48,063 nt of DNA, taken from contig PLYR01000124.1 in NCBI GenBank assembly GCA_003153435.1, positions 1-48,063 on the forward strand. Direction: 5' to 3'. Source of the DNA: Bacteroidota bacterium (GTDB lineage: Bacteria > Bacteroidota > Bacteroidia > Palsa-965). Below, piece by piece: positions 25,577 through 33,725 of the stretch. The first letter of the stretch is position 1; each line of letters starts with the position of its first letter. Both the position numbers and the translations under genes were made by a program. The notes beneath the pieces are model-generated. The model was not told the origin of the DNA. It was given only the letters and a program-made list of their open reading frames with translations, and did no database searches.

Positions 25577-26506
25577 ATGCTTAAACCCCGAATCTCCATA
25601 ATTATTGTAAGTTATAAGGTCAGGGACCTGCTGCTTAACTGTCTGAGGTCTCTTGTAAAAACCTCCGGCGGAAAAGAGGATTTGGAAATTATTGTAATTG
25701 ACAATAATTCAGGAGACGGAACCCGGGAGGCGATCTTGAATGAGTTTCCCAACGTACAGTTTGTAGAAAACAACTATAATGCTGGTTTTTCGGGAGCGAA
25801 TAATCAGGGTATTAAACTTGCAAAAGGTGACTATATATTCCTCCTCAACCCTGATACGGAGCTTGTCGGTGATGCGGTTCATGAATTGAAGCAATACCTT
25901 GATCTGCATCCTGAATGTGTACTAGTTGCGCCCCAGCTCCTGAATACAGACGGATCTTTGCAAATTTCAGCATGGAAAGATCACAATGTTTCCTCCTTGA
26001 TTATGGAGACATTATTTCTTCATAAATATTTTAATACGATACAATATCCTGATTCTTTTTTTAATAAAACCTTCGAACCGAAGACACTTTCAGGTGCTGC
26101 GCTTTTTTTCAGGAAGTCGCTGACAGAAGCCATCGGCCTACTCGATGAGCAGTTGTTCTGGATGGAAGATATAGACTTCTGCGTGAGAGCAAGATTAAAG
26201 GGTTTGTTGGTTTACTTCCCCGGTGCAAAGGTGATCCATCATAGTGGTCAAAGCCAGAAAAAAAATTATAATGTTGCTATTTCAAACCAATTGCTCAGCA
26301 AACTGAAATATTTCAGAAAACATGAAAAGATCACAATCCGAGTTCTGGCAAATCTGAGCTGTTTTGTCTTCATTTGCACTCGAATCCTTGCATTTTCAAT
26401 GCTTACACCTTTTGGTAAATTATACAGACTTAAGGCAAAAGCTTACTTTTACACGCTGGGCCGATTTTTGAAATACATCTTCATGAACGATCTTGGCGTC
26501 CTCTAA
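25577..26506 (+). CDS. Glycosyltransferase family 2 (WbbL-like)
   Basis: A 309-residue GT-A fold transferase that probably adds one sugar, perhaps a deoxyhexose as in WbbL-type rhamnosyltransferases, to a lipid-linked glycan at the inner face of the membrane. Motifs: ISIIIVSYKVRDLLLNCL, IVIDNNSGDGT, NYNAGFSGANNQGIKLAKG and the DXD-type LLNPDTELV. A later FWMEDIDFCVRARLKG holds the usual catalytic acidic region. The C-terminus is basic and hydrophobic and may contact the membrane. It is the first gene of the cluster; the next starts one base after its stop codon. Confidence 0.88.
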   Translation: MLKPRISIIIVSYKVRDLLLNCLRSLVKTSGGKEDLEIIVIDNNSGDGTREAILNEFPNVQFVENNYNAGFSGANNQGIKLAKGDYIFLLNPDTELVGDAVHELKQYLDLHPECVLVAPQLLNTDGSLQISAWKDHNVSSLIMETLFLHKYFNTIQYPDSFFNKTFEPKTLSGAALFFRKSLTEAIGLLDEQLFWMEDIDFCVRARLKGLLVYFPGAKVIHHSGQSQKKNYNVAISNQLLSKLKYFRKHEKITIRVLANLSCFVFICTRILAFSMLTPFGKLYRLKAKAYFYTLGRFLKYIFMNDLGVL

Positions 26507-26507
26507 T

Positions 26508-27581
26508 ATGAGAATCTGTTATTTTGGCGATGCGGAAAGTATTCATATAATCAGGTGGTGCCTCCATTTTAAAAAGCTTGGCCATGAGGTCCATCTCATC
26601 AGCTATAAGACCGCCGGGATCGATGGGGTTCACGTCTACCCGGTTTATGATAGCAATATCCAGGTCCAGGGAGGAAATTGGAAGGTGATGCTAACGGTTC
26701 CCAAGGTTAAAGCCCTTTTGCGGAAAATTAAACCGGATATCCTGCATGCACATTACGCAACGAGTTATGGTGTTGTGGCAGCACTGAGCGGATTTCATCC
26801 ACTCGTTATTACTACTTTAGGATCTGATGTCCTTATAAGCCCAAAGAAAAGCCGGATGTACCGTATCCTCCTGCGTTATGCTCTTGGAAAAGCAGACTGG
26901 ATCACTGCAATGGCCGAGCACATGAAATTAGCAATGACAGATATGGGAGTGAAGCCTGAAAAAATTAGTATTGTCCCGTTTGGTATTGACCCCCTGATAT
27001 TTAACCCGGAAGGCAGGAAGACCAATAAAAACAAATTTATTATAACCAGTACCCGTACCTTTGGGCCGATCTATTATGTTGAAAACATCATCAAAGCAGT
27101 AGCTCAGCTAAAAGGAACGATACCCGGTATTTTTCTAAACCTAATTGGTGACGGAAATCTCAGGCCTGATCTTGAAAAACTGGTTGTCGACCTCGGTTTG
27201 GAAAATGAAGTTAATTTTTTTGGAATGGTGCCTCAGACCTTCATTGCAGATGTGCTCAAAACCTCAGATCTGTTTGTTTCTCTTTCATCCTCCGATGGTA
27301 ACAATATCTCATTGAATGAAGCTATGGCTTGTGGTGTATTCTCTGTGGTGACCCGTATTGCAGCTAATGAACCCTGGATCGTGGATGGGGTGAATGGATA
27401 TTTTGTGCCTGTGAATGATCTGCCGGCACTTGTTAAACGCGTTCATGAGGTATTTGAGCAGCGGGAGGATTTGCAAAAAGACTGCATGGAAACTTCTGCA
27501 CGGATCATCCGAGATAAAGCGATATGGTCGGAGAATATGGCTAAGGTTGAAAAAAAATACAAACAACTTTGTTCCAAATGA
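26508..27581 (+). CDS. Glycosyltransferase family 4
   Basis: A 357-residue GT-B retaining transferase. It begins MRICYFGDAESIHIIRW, has the N-terminal domain with DILHAHYATSYG, a linker at KISIVPFGIDPLIFNP, and the C-terminal nucleotide-sugar site with the EX7E-like segment NISLNEAMACGVFSVVT. The ATG at 26508 was chosen; an in-frame TTG upstream at 26493 lies inside the preceding gene. It overlaps the next gene by ATGA. Donor and acceptor sugars cannot be told from sequence. Confidence 0.88.
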   Translation: MRICYFGDAESIHIIRWCLHFKKLGHEVHLISYKTAGIDGVHVYPVYDSNIQVQGGNWKVMLTVPKVKALLRKIKPDILHAHYATSYGVVAALSGFHPLVITTLGSDVLISPKKSRMYRILLRYALGKADWITAMAEHMKLAMTDMGVKPEKISIVPFGIDPLIFNPEGRKTNKNKFIITSTRTFGPIYYVENIIKAVAQLKGTIPGIFLNLIGDGNLRPDLEKLVVDLGLENEVNFFGMVPQTFIADVLKTSDLFVSLSSSDGNNISLNEAMACGVFSVVTRIAANEPWIVDGVNGYFVPVNDLPALVKRVHEVFEQREDLQKDCMETSARIIRDKAIWSENMAKVEKKYKQLCSK

Positions 27582-28117
27582 AAACAAAACAAAACCTCTT
27601 GATTGTCGGTGCCGGAGGGCATGGTAAGGTTATTCTAGATGCAGCTATTAAACAGAATCATTATACCATAGTAGGGTTCCTGGATGAGCAGAAGAGCCTG
27701 GGAACGGTTATAGAACAAGATTACACAGTTCTTGGAGGGTTGGAGGGTATAGAGGACTTATTTTCAGCAGAGACCTGCTTTGTGGTAGCAATTGGCGACA
27801 ACATGATCCGCAAACGCATTTATGATAAACTAAATAAAGTGCTTGTGGCAGCCGTGCTGATTCATCCTTCTGCTTACGTTTCAGCTTCTTCCGAGGTCGG
27901 TGCAGGCTCAGTTGTGCTTGCTGGTGCTGTGATTAATTCCGGCTCCACTATTGGAGAAAACTGCATTATAAACAGTCTTGCTTTGGTTGACCATGAAACC
28001 CGTGTTGGAAGTCATTCTCACATCTCCCAGGGCGCATTGATTGGCAGTAACCTGAAACTTCCTGAGTTTTTCACGGCCCGCTTTGGAGAAAGGGTACCTT
28101 CTGTTTCTCACCCATAA
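27578..28117 (+). CDS. NeuD/PglD-like sugar O/N-acyltransferase, C-terminally truncated
   Basis: A 179-residue left-handed beta-helix acyltransferase of the NeuD/PglD family. The N-terminal Rossmann-like domain (LLIVGAGGHGKVILDAA, VVAIGDNMIRKRIYDKL) is intact, as are the first hexapeptide coils with the putative catalytic H139 in LVDHETRVGSHSHIS. After QGALIGSNLKL the hexapeptide pattern stops. The usual remaining coils and the GNPAK/GVPAK-type end, about 35-40 residues that help bind acetyl-CoA, are missing and replaced by PEFFTARFGERVPSVSHP. Neither other frame restores the pattern, so this looks like a deletion or replacement rather than a simple frameshift. Activity is doubtful without the missing part. 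Confidence 0.8.
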   Translation: MKTKQNLLIVGAGGHGKVILDAAIKQNHYTIVGFLDEQKSLGTVIEQDYTVLGGLEGIEDLFSAETCFVVAIGDNMIRKRIYDKLNKVLVAAVLIHPSAYVSASSEVGAGSVVLAGAVINSGSTIGENCIINSLALVDHETRVGSHSHISQGALIGSNLKLPEFFTARFGERVPSVSHP

Positions 28118-28144
28118 AACAATGAACAAATTAAATCTTTCCCA

Positions 28145-29161
28145 TTGAGCCAAGAAACTGTTTCTATAATTATCCCCTGCAGGAATGAAGAGCAGTATAT
28201 AGGAAAGTGCCTCGATTCCATTCTTAAGCAGAATTTTCCTGCTCATAGACTCGATGTGTTTGTTGCAGATGGAACTAGTACTGACAAAACCTGTGAAATC
28301 ATAAAAAGTTATACTGACAGGGATAGCCGCATCCATCTTCTGGTGAATGAGGAACAAACCACTTCTTTCGGCTTAAATCTGGGAATTAAAAAATCAAAGA
28401 GTGATGTTATCATTATTCTGGGTGCCCATGCTGAGCTCCTTCCTGATTATGTTACGGAATGCCTGGCTGCATTCAATGGCAATACCAATATTGGGTGCAC
28501 CGGAGGCATTTTAGAAAACGTATGCGAAAACAAGGCCGCGGAAACCATTGGGCTTGCCATGTCCTCCGGCTTTGGTGTTGGTAACGCACATTTCCGTACC
28601 GGCAATAAGGAGGGTTCTGTTGATACTGTTGCTTTTGGGGCCTATAAAAGAATTGTTTTTGAGAAAGCAGGGCTGTTTGATACGGAATTAGTGAGATGCC
28701 AGGATGATGAATTCAATTATAGAGTCATTAAATCGGGTTTCGAAATTCATCTTTCGAATAAAATTCGTTGCCGGTATTTTGTGCGGGCATCTTACAGCAA
28801 ACTCCTTAGGCAATATTACCAGTATGGATACTGGAAGGTATATGCAGGTAAAAAGCACAAGGCTGTTACTACGCTGAGACAACTGGTTCCTCTCTTGTTC
28901 ATACTGTACATTCTTGGAGGCTTAGCAGCTGGTTTTATTCTCCCGGGACTCTTACCCCTTTACCTTGCCGGGCTAAGTATTTATATCGGGGCTTCCCTTG
29001 GATTTGCAATCAGAGCCAGTAAGAAGTTAAGTCAGATTCTGCCAGTGATGGGTTCTTTTTTTATTCTTCATTTCAGTTATGGGTTAGGATACCTTACGGG
29101 TATCTTCCATTTTATAATACTTAACAGTAAAGTCAAATCAGATGCCAGACTCTCCCGCTGA
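28145..29161 (+). CDS. Glycosyltransferase family 2 with C-terminal membrane helices (ExoA-like)
   Basis: A 338-residue transferase. The GT-A domain shows VSIIIPCRNEEQYIGKCLDS, VFVADGTSTDKT and VIIILGAHAELLPDY, then the acidic RCQDDEFNYRVIKSG segment. After residue 235 come two to three membrane helices (VPLLFILYILGGLAAGFIL and onward), as in succinoglycan ExoA-type enzymes. No ATG or GTG gives this N-terminus, so the TTG at 28145 is the most likely start; an ATG at 28122 is in another frame and hits a stop. It is separated by 27 bases from the truncated acyltransferase. Confidence 0.85.
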   Translation: MSQETVSIIIPCRNEEQYIGKCLDSILKQNFPAHRLDVFVADGTSTDKTCEIIKSYTDRDSRIHLLVNEEQTTSFGLNLGIKKSKSDVIIILGAHAELLPDYVTECLAAFNGNTNIGCTGGILENVCENKAAETIGLAMSSGFGVGNAHFRTGNKEGSVDTVAFGAYKRIVFEKAGLFDTELVRCQDDEFNYRVIKSGFEIHLSNKIRCRYFVRASYSKLLRQYYQYGYWKVYAGKKHKAVTTLRQLVPLLFILYILGGLAAGFILPGLLPLYLAGLSIYIGASLGFAIRASKKLSQILPVMGSFFILHFSYGLGYLTGIFHFIILNSKVKSDARLSR

Positions 29162-29198
29162 AGGCAAAGTGACTCTGGTATAAATTGTTTTCGTAAAT

Positions 29199-30479
29199 TT
29201 GAACGTGTTCGCCCGGCAACTTCATTCCCGCATTCATTTTTTTCTTTCCTGCTTAATAGCGATCCTGCTTCCGTTTAAACAATTCGGAGGAGTTCAAATC
29301 CTTACAATATTAATCAGCTTGCTTTGTCTTAATTGGCTTCTGGAAGGGGATTTTCGAAATAAATTTCAGGCAATTAGGCATAAGCTGGTATTTTGCATCT
29401 TCATTCTTTTTTACCTCCTTCATGTGGCAGGCTTAGCCTGGAGTGTTGACAAACAGGCAGGAGTATTCGACCTTCAAGTTAAGTTTTCGCTCTTCCTGTT
29501 TCCCTGGATTTTTGCTACCCGTCCATTTAACACAGAGAAGCTTGACCAGATCCTGAGCTGCTTTGTGCTCGGCTGTGCTTTTGCAGCTGTATTACTTTTG
29601 CTGCGGGCAACTTATTTTTATGTTTTTGCCGGAGAGAATAAATTTTTCTATGAACAACTTTCATTTTTTATGCATCCAAGTTATTTTTCAATGTATCTGA
29701 ATCTGGCCCTGATCTACCTTCTTTTTTGCCAGTTGAAGAAAGAAAACACCCGACGAGGGCATTGGTGGATATTGATTCCCCTGTTTGTTGTGGTCGTTAT
29801 CCTTTTATCTTCCAAACTCGGACTGATTAGTCTTTTGCTGATTTTAGCCTTAACTGCCGGTTATCTGATTTTTGCCAGAAAAAAATATTTATTAGGGATT
29901 GCAGGGGGAGGGATTATGGTGCTGGGAGTTATAGGAGTGCTCAAATTTTCTCCGGCAATTTATAACCGGGTGAATAATGCCGTTCAGGCTATGTCATCAG
30001 ACAATTCTGATAAGACGAAGACTGAAAGCACCGCCGTCCGGAAGCTGATTTGGGGTGCTTCCCGGGATGTGATTTCAGAACATCCCTTCTTTGGTACCGG
30101 AACAGGAGACTCCAAAGCGATGCTGATGCAAAAGTATAAGCAAGAGGGTATTACAGGAGCTTATAACAAGAACCTTAATTCACATAATGCTTATCTCCAG
30201 ATCCTGGTCTCCTTGGGTTTTACAGGATTTCTTCTCTTCCTCGCTATGCTCTTTCTGCCTCTGACCATTGCCTGGAGTGAAAGAAAGTACTTCTTTATGT
30301 GTTTTATTCTTTTAATGGCTTTGAATTTTATTCCGGAATCCATGCTTGAAACCCAGGCAGGTGTGATGTATTATGCTTTTTTCAATTGCATGCTTTTGTT
30401 TTCAGAAAAGACTGGGTATGGGCTTTATGTTCCCCAACAAGCCTGGTTCAGCACTCACAAGCTGGTCGCCGGTATGTGA
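29199..30479 (+). CDS. O-antigen ligase/polymerase family membrane protein
   Basis: A 426-residue protein with about ten to twelve membrane helices and a large periplasmic loop (about 255-320) ending in NLNSHNAYLQILVSLGF. The conserved histidine and the loop are the signature of the WaaL/Wzy/PglL superfamily. It could ligate lipid-linked glycan to lipid A core, polymerise repeats, or transfer glycan to protein; sequence alone does not separate these. The start is a TTG at 29199 (a GTG two codons later is equally good). Confidence 0.85.
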   Translation: MNVFARQLHSRIHFFLSCLIAILLPFKQFGGVQILTILISLLCLNWLLEGDFRNKFQAIRHKLVFCIFILFYLLHVAGLAWSVDKQAGVFDLQVKFSLFLFPWIFATRPFNTEKLDQILSCFVLGCAFAAVLLLLRATYFYVFAGENKFFYEQLSFFMHPSYFSMYLNLALIYLLFCQLKKENTRRGHWWILIPLFVVVVILLSSKLGLISLLLILALTAGYLIFARKKYLLGIAGGGIMVLGVIGVLKFSPAIYNRVNNAVQAMSSDNSDKTKTESTAVRKLIWGASRDVISEHPFFGTGTGDSKAMLMQKYKQEGITGAYNKNLNSHNAYLQILVSLGFTGFLLFLAMLFLPLTIAWSERKYFFMCFILLMALNFIPESMLETQAGVMYYAFFNCMLLFSEKTGYGLYVPQQAWFSTHKLVAGM

Positions 30480-30515
30480 TATTAATGATTAATTTTGAAG
30501 ACCAAAACCCAGTTT

Positions 30516-31730
30516 ATGATTCCATTTTCTCCACCCCGGATGGACCAGAAAATCCTTGATGCCGTAACCGAAACCCTTAAATCGGGTTGGATAACAACCG
30601 GGCCTAAGACCAAACTGTTTGAAAAGAAGCTGGCTTCCTATTGTGCTGCGGATGCTGTTATTTGTCTTAATTCAGCTACCGCTGGTCTGGAAATAATGCT
30701 GCGTTGGTTTGGAGTTAAGGAAGGAGATGAAGTGATATTACCTGCTTACACTTATTCTGCCACAGCGAATGTAATTATCCACTGCGGGGCTAAGCCTGTA
30801 TTTGTTGATGTAAATCCAACAGATTTCAATATTGCCATATCGGCTATTGAGAAGGCGATAAATAGCCGAACCAAGGTCATTATGCCGGTTGACTTTGGTG
30901 GTTTCCCTTGCGATTACGATGCTATTAATTCGCTTGCTGAAAAGCACGCCAAAGCTTTTACGCCTGAGGGAGATATACAGAAAAAGCTAGGACGCATTTT
31001 AGTGCTAAGCGATTCTGCTCATTCTATAGGAGCTTCCTATAAAGGGAAGAAGGCGGGAGTCTTAACCGATGTATCTGTATTTTCTTTCCACGCAGTAAAG
31101 AATCTGACTACAGCAGAGGGAGGAGCGGTAGTCCTCAATCTTCCAGCACCCTTTGATAATGAAGATATTTACCGTAAGCTTTGTATCAAAACGTTACATG
31201 GTCAGGATAAAGATGCACTTGCCAAAATGCAGAAGGGAAACTGGCGATACGACATCATAGAACCAGGTTATAAATGCAATATGGCTGATCTGATGGCAGC
31301 GATAGGACTCGTTGAACTTGAGCGATATGAACATGAGACCCTGATCAGACGCAGGCATATTTTCGATCTGTATGCTTTTGCTTTTTCAAACTATTCCTGG
31401 GCTCAGGTTCCTGTTTTTGAAAAAGATCACGGCCAAACCCATTCTTCTTATCATCTGTTTGCTCTTCGGATCAAAGGAATTACAGAAGCTCAGCGGGATG
31501 AGATCATCCGCCTGATTTTTCAAGAGGATGTTTCGGTAAATGTGCATTTTATCCCGGTTCCTATGATGAGTTATTATAAAGGACTTGGATATGATGTCCG
31601 AAATTACCCGAACGCCCTGGATAACTATAGCCGGGAGATCTCTCTTCCTGTATTTTATGAGATGAATGCAGAAATGGTACAGACTGTTGTAGATGCCGTT
31701 TCTTCCTCCGTTCAAAAAGTACTGGGATAA
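30516..31730 (+). CDS. DegT/DnrJ/EryC1/StrS aminotransferase
   Basis: A 404-residue PLP enzyme that aminates a keto-sugar nucleotide, for example the 4-keto step in making diamino or amino-deoxy sugars (PglE, WbpE and PorR are relatives). The PLP lysine is K195 in FSFHAVKNLTTAEGG, with D166 in LSDSAHSIGA binding the pyridine nitrogen and the early LNSATAGLEIML binding phosphate. The ATG at 30516 gives the standard start MIPFSPPRMD, preferred to an upstream TTG. The next gene begins inside its stop codon (TAATG). Confidence 0.92.
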   Translation: MIPFSPPRMDQKILDAVTETLKSGWITTGPKTKLFEKKLASYCAADAVICLNSATAGLEIMLRWFGVKEGDEVILPAYTYSATANVIIHCGAKPVFVDVNPTDFNIAISAIEKAINSRTKVIMPVDFGGFPCDYDAINSLAEKHAKAFTPEGDIQKKLGRILVLSDSAHSIGASYKGKKAGVLTDVSVFSFHAVKNLTTAEGGAVVLNLPAPFDNEDIYRKLCIKTLHGQDKDALAKMQKGNWRYDIIEPGYKCNMADLMAAIGLVELERYEHETLIRRRHIFDLYAFAFSNYSWAQVPVFEKDHGQTHSSYHLFALRIKGITEAQRDEIIRLIFQEDVSVNVHFIPVPMMSYYKGLGYDVRNYPNALDNYSREISLPVFYEMNAEMVQTVVDAVSSSVQKVLG

Positions 31731-32323
31731 TGCTTAAACGCAGCTTTGACATAGTGTCTTCTCTGCTGGGATTATTCCTTCTCCTGCCGCTTTTTTTTCT
31801 CATTGGTATTTGGATTCGTTTTGACTCCAGAGGAAAGATCTTTTATAGGCAATTACGTGTTGGAAGGCATGGGAAAGACTTTTTCCTGATTAAATTCAGG
31901 ACCATGAAAATAGGGGCTGACAATGGTGGCCTTTTGACAATTGGAGGAAGAGACCCCAGGATTACCTCCTCTGGTTATTTTCTGCGCAAATACAAACTCG
32001 ATGAATTACCTCAGTTACTGAATGTGATTTTCGGTGAGATGAGCCTGGTTGGTCCAAGACCAGAGGTAAGAAAATATGTAAACAAGTATACTCCTGAGCA
32101 GCTACAAGTTCTCTACGTGCGACCAGGAATTACCGACTACGCCTCCATTAAGTTTTCAAATGAAAATGAACTTCTGGCGAAAGCCCCTGATCCTGAAAGA
32201 TTTTATGTAAATGAAGTGATGCCCGAAAAACTCCGGTTAAACCTGCGCTACATTCACGAACAGAGCTTTATAACTGATTTGAAGATCATTCTTCAGACTA
32301 TCGCTAAAGTGTCTGGAAAATAG
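31730..32323 (+). CDS. Undecaprenyl-phosphate phosphosugar transferase (PglC-like, minimal monotopic type)
   Basis: A 197-residue initiating enzyme that moves a phosphosugar from a UDP-sugar to undecaprenyl phosphate. It is the minimal form: one N-terminal re-entrant hydrophobic segment (KRSFDIVSSLLGLFLLLPLF), KFRTMK near 55, the catalytic D91-E92 pair in DELPQLLNVIFGEM and the GPRPE motif at 108-112. Size and layout match Campylobacter PglC rather than the larger WbaP/WcaJ proteins. Its place beside a DegT aminotransferase and a PglD-like enzyme suggests an N-acetylated amino sugar such as bacillosamine or a relative as first sugar (inference). Confidence 0.9.
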   Translation: MLKRSFDIVSSLLGLFLLLPLFFLIGIWIRFDSRGKIFYRQLRVGRHGKDFFLIKFRTMKIGADNGGLLTIGGRDPRITSSGYFLRKYKLDELPQLLNVIFGEMSLVGPRPEVRKYVNKYTPEQLQVLYVRPGITDYASIKFSNENELLAKAPDPERFYVNEVMPEKLRLNLRYIHEQSFITDLKIILQTIAKVSGK

Positions 32324-32338
32324 GGGAGGGGCCGATTC

Positions 32339-32368
32339 TTGATTTGCAATAAAAGAAGCGTAAATTTG
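32339..32368 (+). promoter_or_regulatory. Promoter with -33 TTG and -7 TAAATTTG for the GPx-bshB1 operon
   Basis: TTG at 32339-32341, then 19 bases, then TAAATTTG at 32361-32368. Both elements and the spacing match the Bacteroidota housekeeping promoter, and the -7 box ends 11 bases before the ATG at 32380. One of the two best promoters in the window. Confidence 0.62.
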
Positions 32369-32379
32369 AAAAAAAAACC

Positions 32380-32931
32380 ATGAAAAAGCTAATCTCACTC
32401 TCCGTAATAATCCTCCCAGTCGTCATACTGTCTATGACCATAGCCCCTAAGTCATTATTTGATTTTAAGGTTAAATCAATTGAGGGTAAGGAATTTGATC
32501 TGGCAACCCTCAAAGGGAAAAAGGTCCTGATCGTTAACACCGCCTCAAAATGCGGATTTACTCCTCAGTATAAAGAACTGGAAGAGCTCTACAAGACATA
32601 CGGGGGTGATAAGTTCATAATCATCGGTTTTCCTGCTAATAATTTTGGATCTCAGGAGCCGGGGACGAACCCGGAAATCCAAGAATTTTGCACAAAAAAC
32701 TACGGAGTAACCTTTCCGATGATGGAAAAAATATCCGTAAAAGGGGATGATATGGCTCCGCTTTACAAATGGCTTACCAGCAAAGCCGAAAACGGGAAGC
32801 TGGATGCTCCTGTAAAGTGGAATTTTCAGAAATTTATGATTGATGAGAATGGATTGGTGGTGGATGTGGCTATGTCAAATGAATTACCCAACTGTGATAA
32901 AATAGTTAACTGGATAAAGGGAAAAAAATGA
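32380..32931 (+). CDS. Glutathione peroxidase family thiol peroxidase, exported or membrane-anchored
   Basis: A 183-residue peroxidase with an N-terminal hydrophobic segment (LISLSVIILPVVILSMTIA) that should send it to the periplasm. The active-site cysteine is C58 in VNTASKCGFTPQY, with Q92 in NNFGSQEPG and W147-N148 in PVKWNFQKF completing the catalytic set. A second cysteine, C104 in EFCTKNYGVTFP, sits where thioredoxin-dependent plant-type GPxs keep the resolving cysteine, so this is probably a two-Cys enzyme. It overlaps bshB1 by ATGA, linking peroxide removal to low-molecular thiol synthesis. Confidence 0.9.
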   Translation: MKKLISLSVIILPVVILSMTIAPKSLFDFKVKSIEGKEFDLATLKGKKVLIVNTASKCGFTPQYKELEELYKTYGGDKFIIIGFPANNFGSQEPGTNPEIQEFCTKNYGVTFPMMEKISVKGDDMAPLYKWLTSKAENGKLDAPVKWNFQKFMIDENGLVVDVAMSNELPNCDKIVNWIKGKK

Positions 32932-33647
32932 AGGTAGATATTCTGGCCATTGGAATTCATCCTGATGATGTGGAGCTTTCCTGTTCAGGAACTCTCATCA
33001 AGCATATAGAGCTTGGTAAAACTGCTGGAATCCTGGATTTAAGTGAAGGGGAACTGGGCACCCGGGGAAACGTAGAACTCAGAAGGAAGGAAGCTGTCGA
33101 AGGTGCAAGGATTATCGGGGTCAGTTTTCGTGATAATCTGAAAATGGCAGATGCTTTTTTTAGGAATGATGAGCAGCACCAGTTGATGCTGATACAGAAG
33201 ATAAGATCATACCAGCCAGAAATAATTCTTTGCAATGCACCTCATGACCGGCATCCCGATCACGGCAGGGCAGCAGCCCTTGTAACGGAATCTTCCTTTT
33301 ATTCAGGGCTCCTGAAAATACAGACCCGGAATAGTGACGGTTCCCTTCAGGAACCATGGAGGCCCAGGGCAGTTTATCATTATATGCAGGACCGTCAGCT
33401 CAAACCTGATTTTGTGGTGGATATCAGCGAGTACATGGACCGAAAGATGGAATCCATCCTGGCCTATTCATCTCAGTTCTATGATCCATCCTCTTCCGAG
33501 CCCGCAACGCCTATATCCTCAGCACAGTTTCTTCAGTTCCTGAAAGGCAAAGATGGAGTCCAGGGAAGAGCCATTCAAGTAGATTATGCAGAAGCTTTTA
33601 TTGTTGATCGCACTCCCGGCGTTGAGAACCTCTTTGATCTTTTATAA
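32928..33647 (+). CDS. bshB1: Bacillithiol biosynthesis deacetylase BshB1
   Basis: Deacetylates GlcNAc-malate to GlcN-malate, the second step in making bacillithiol. A 239-residue LmbE/PIG-L fold protein with zinc motif HPDDVE at 11-16 and the second motif HDRHPDHGRA starting at 106. ELGTRGNVELRRKEAV and the end VDRTPGVENLFDLL are typical of BshB1. bshA and bshC are not in the window. It shares its transcript with the upstream thiol peroxidase and ends at a strong bidirectional hairpin. Confidence 0.93.
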   Translation: MKVDILAIGIHPDDVELSCSGTLIKHIELGKTAGILDLSEGELGTRGNVELRRKEAVEGARIIGVSFRDNLKMADAFFRNDEQHQLMLIQKIRSYQPEIILCNAPHDRHPDHGRAAALVTESSFYSGLLKIQTRNSDGSLQEPWRPRAVYHYMQDRQLKPDFVVDISEYMDRKMESILAYSSQFYDPSSSEPATPISSAQFLQFLKGKDGVQGRAIQVDYAEAFIVDRTPGVENLFDLL

Positions 33648-33675
33648 ACATTCACAGGTAAGGTGTACTAAAATA

Positions 33676-33707
33676 TAAAGCCCCCTTGCTTCAGCAGGGG
33701 GGCTTTA
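33676..33707. terminator. Strong bidirectional terminator hairpin
   Basis: TAAAGCCCCC at 33676-33685 pairs with GGGGGCTTTA at 33698-33707; an inner TTGCT/AGCAG arm extends the stem to a tiny TC loop. The sequence is flanked by A/T tracts on both sides and lies between convergent bshB1 and the T9SS gene. Confidence 0.8.
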
Positions 33708-33725
33708 TTATCGGAGACTTATCTC

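Noticed and set aside
28060-28117. Simple frameshift in the PglD/NeuD-like gene
   Set aside because: None of the three forward frames after LIGSNLKL shows hexapeptide repeats, so one inserted or lost base does not explain the ending.
29194-29201. TAAATTTG promoter box at the O-antigen ligase start
   Set aside because: Transcription from it would begin after the start codon, so it cannot drive this gene; a chance match inside the operon is more likely.
30490-30497. TAATTTTG box ahead of the DegT gene
   Set aside because: It could be an internal promoter, but it overlaps tightly packed operon sequence, has no -33 element, and such matches occur by chance in AT-rich gaps.
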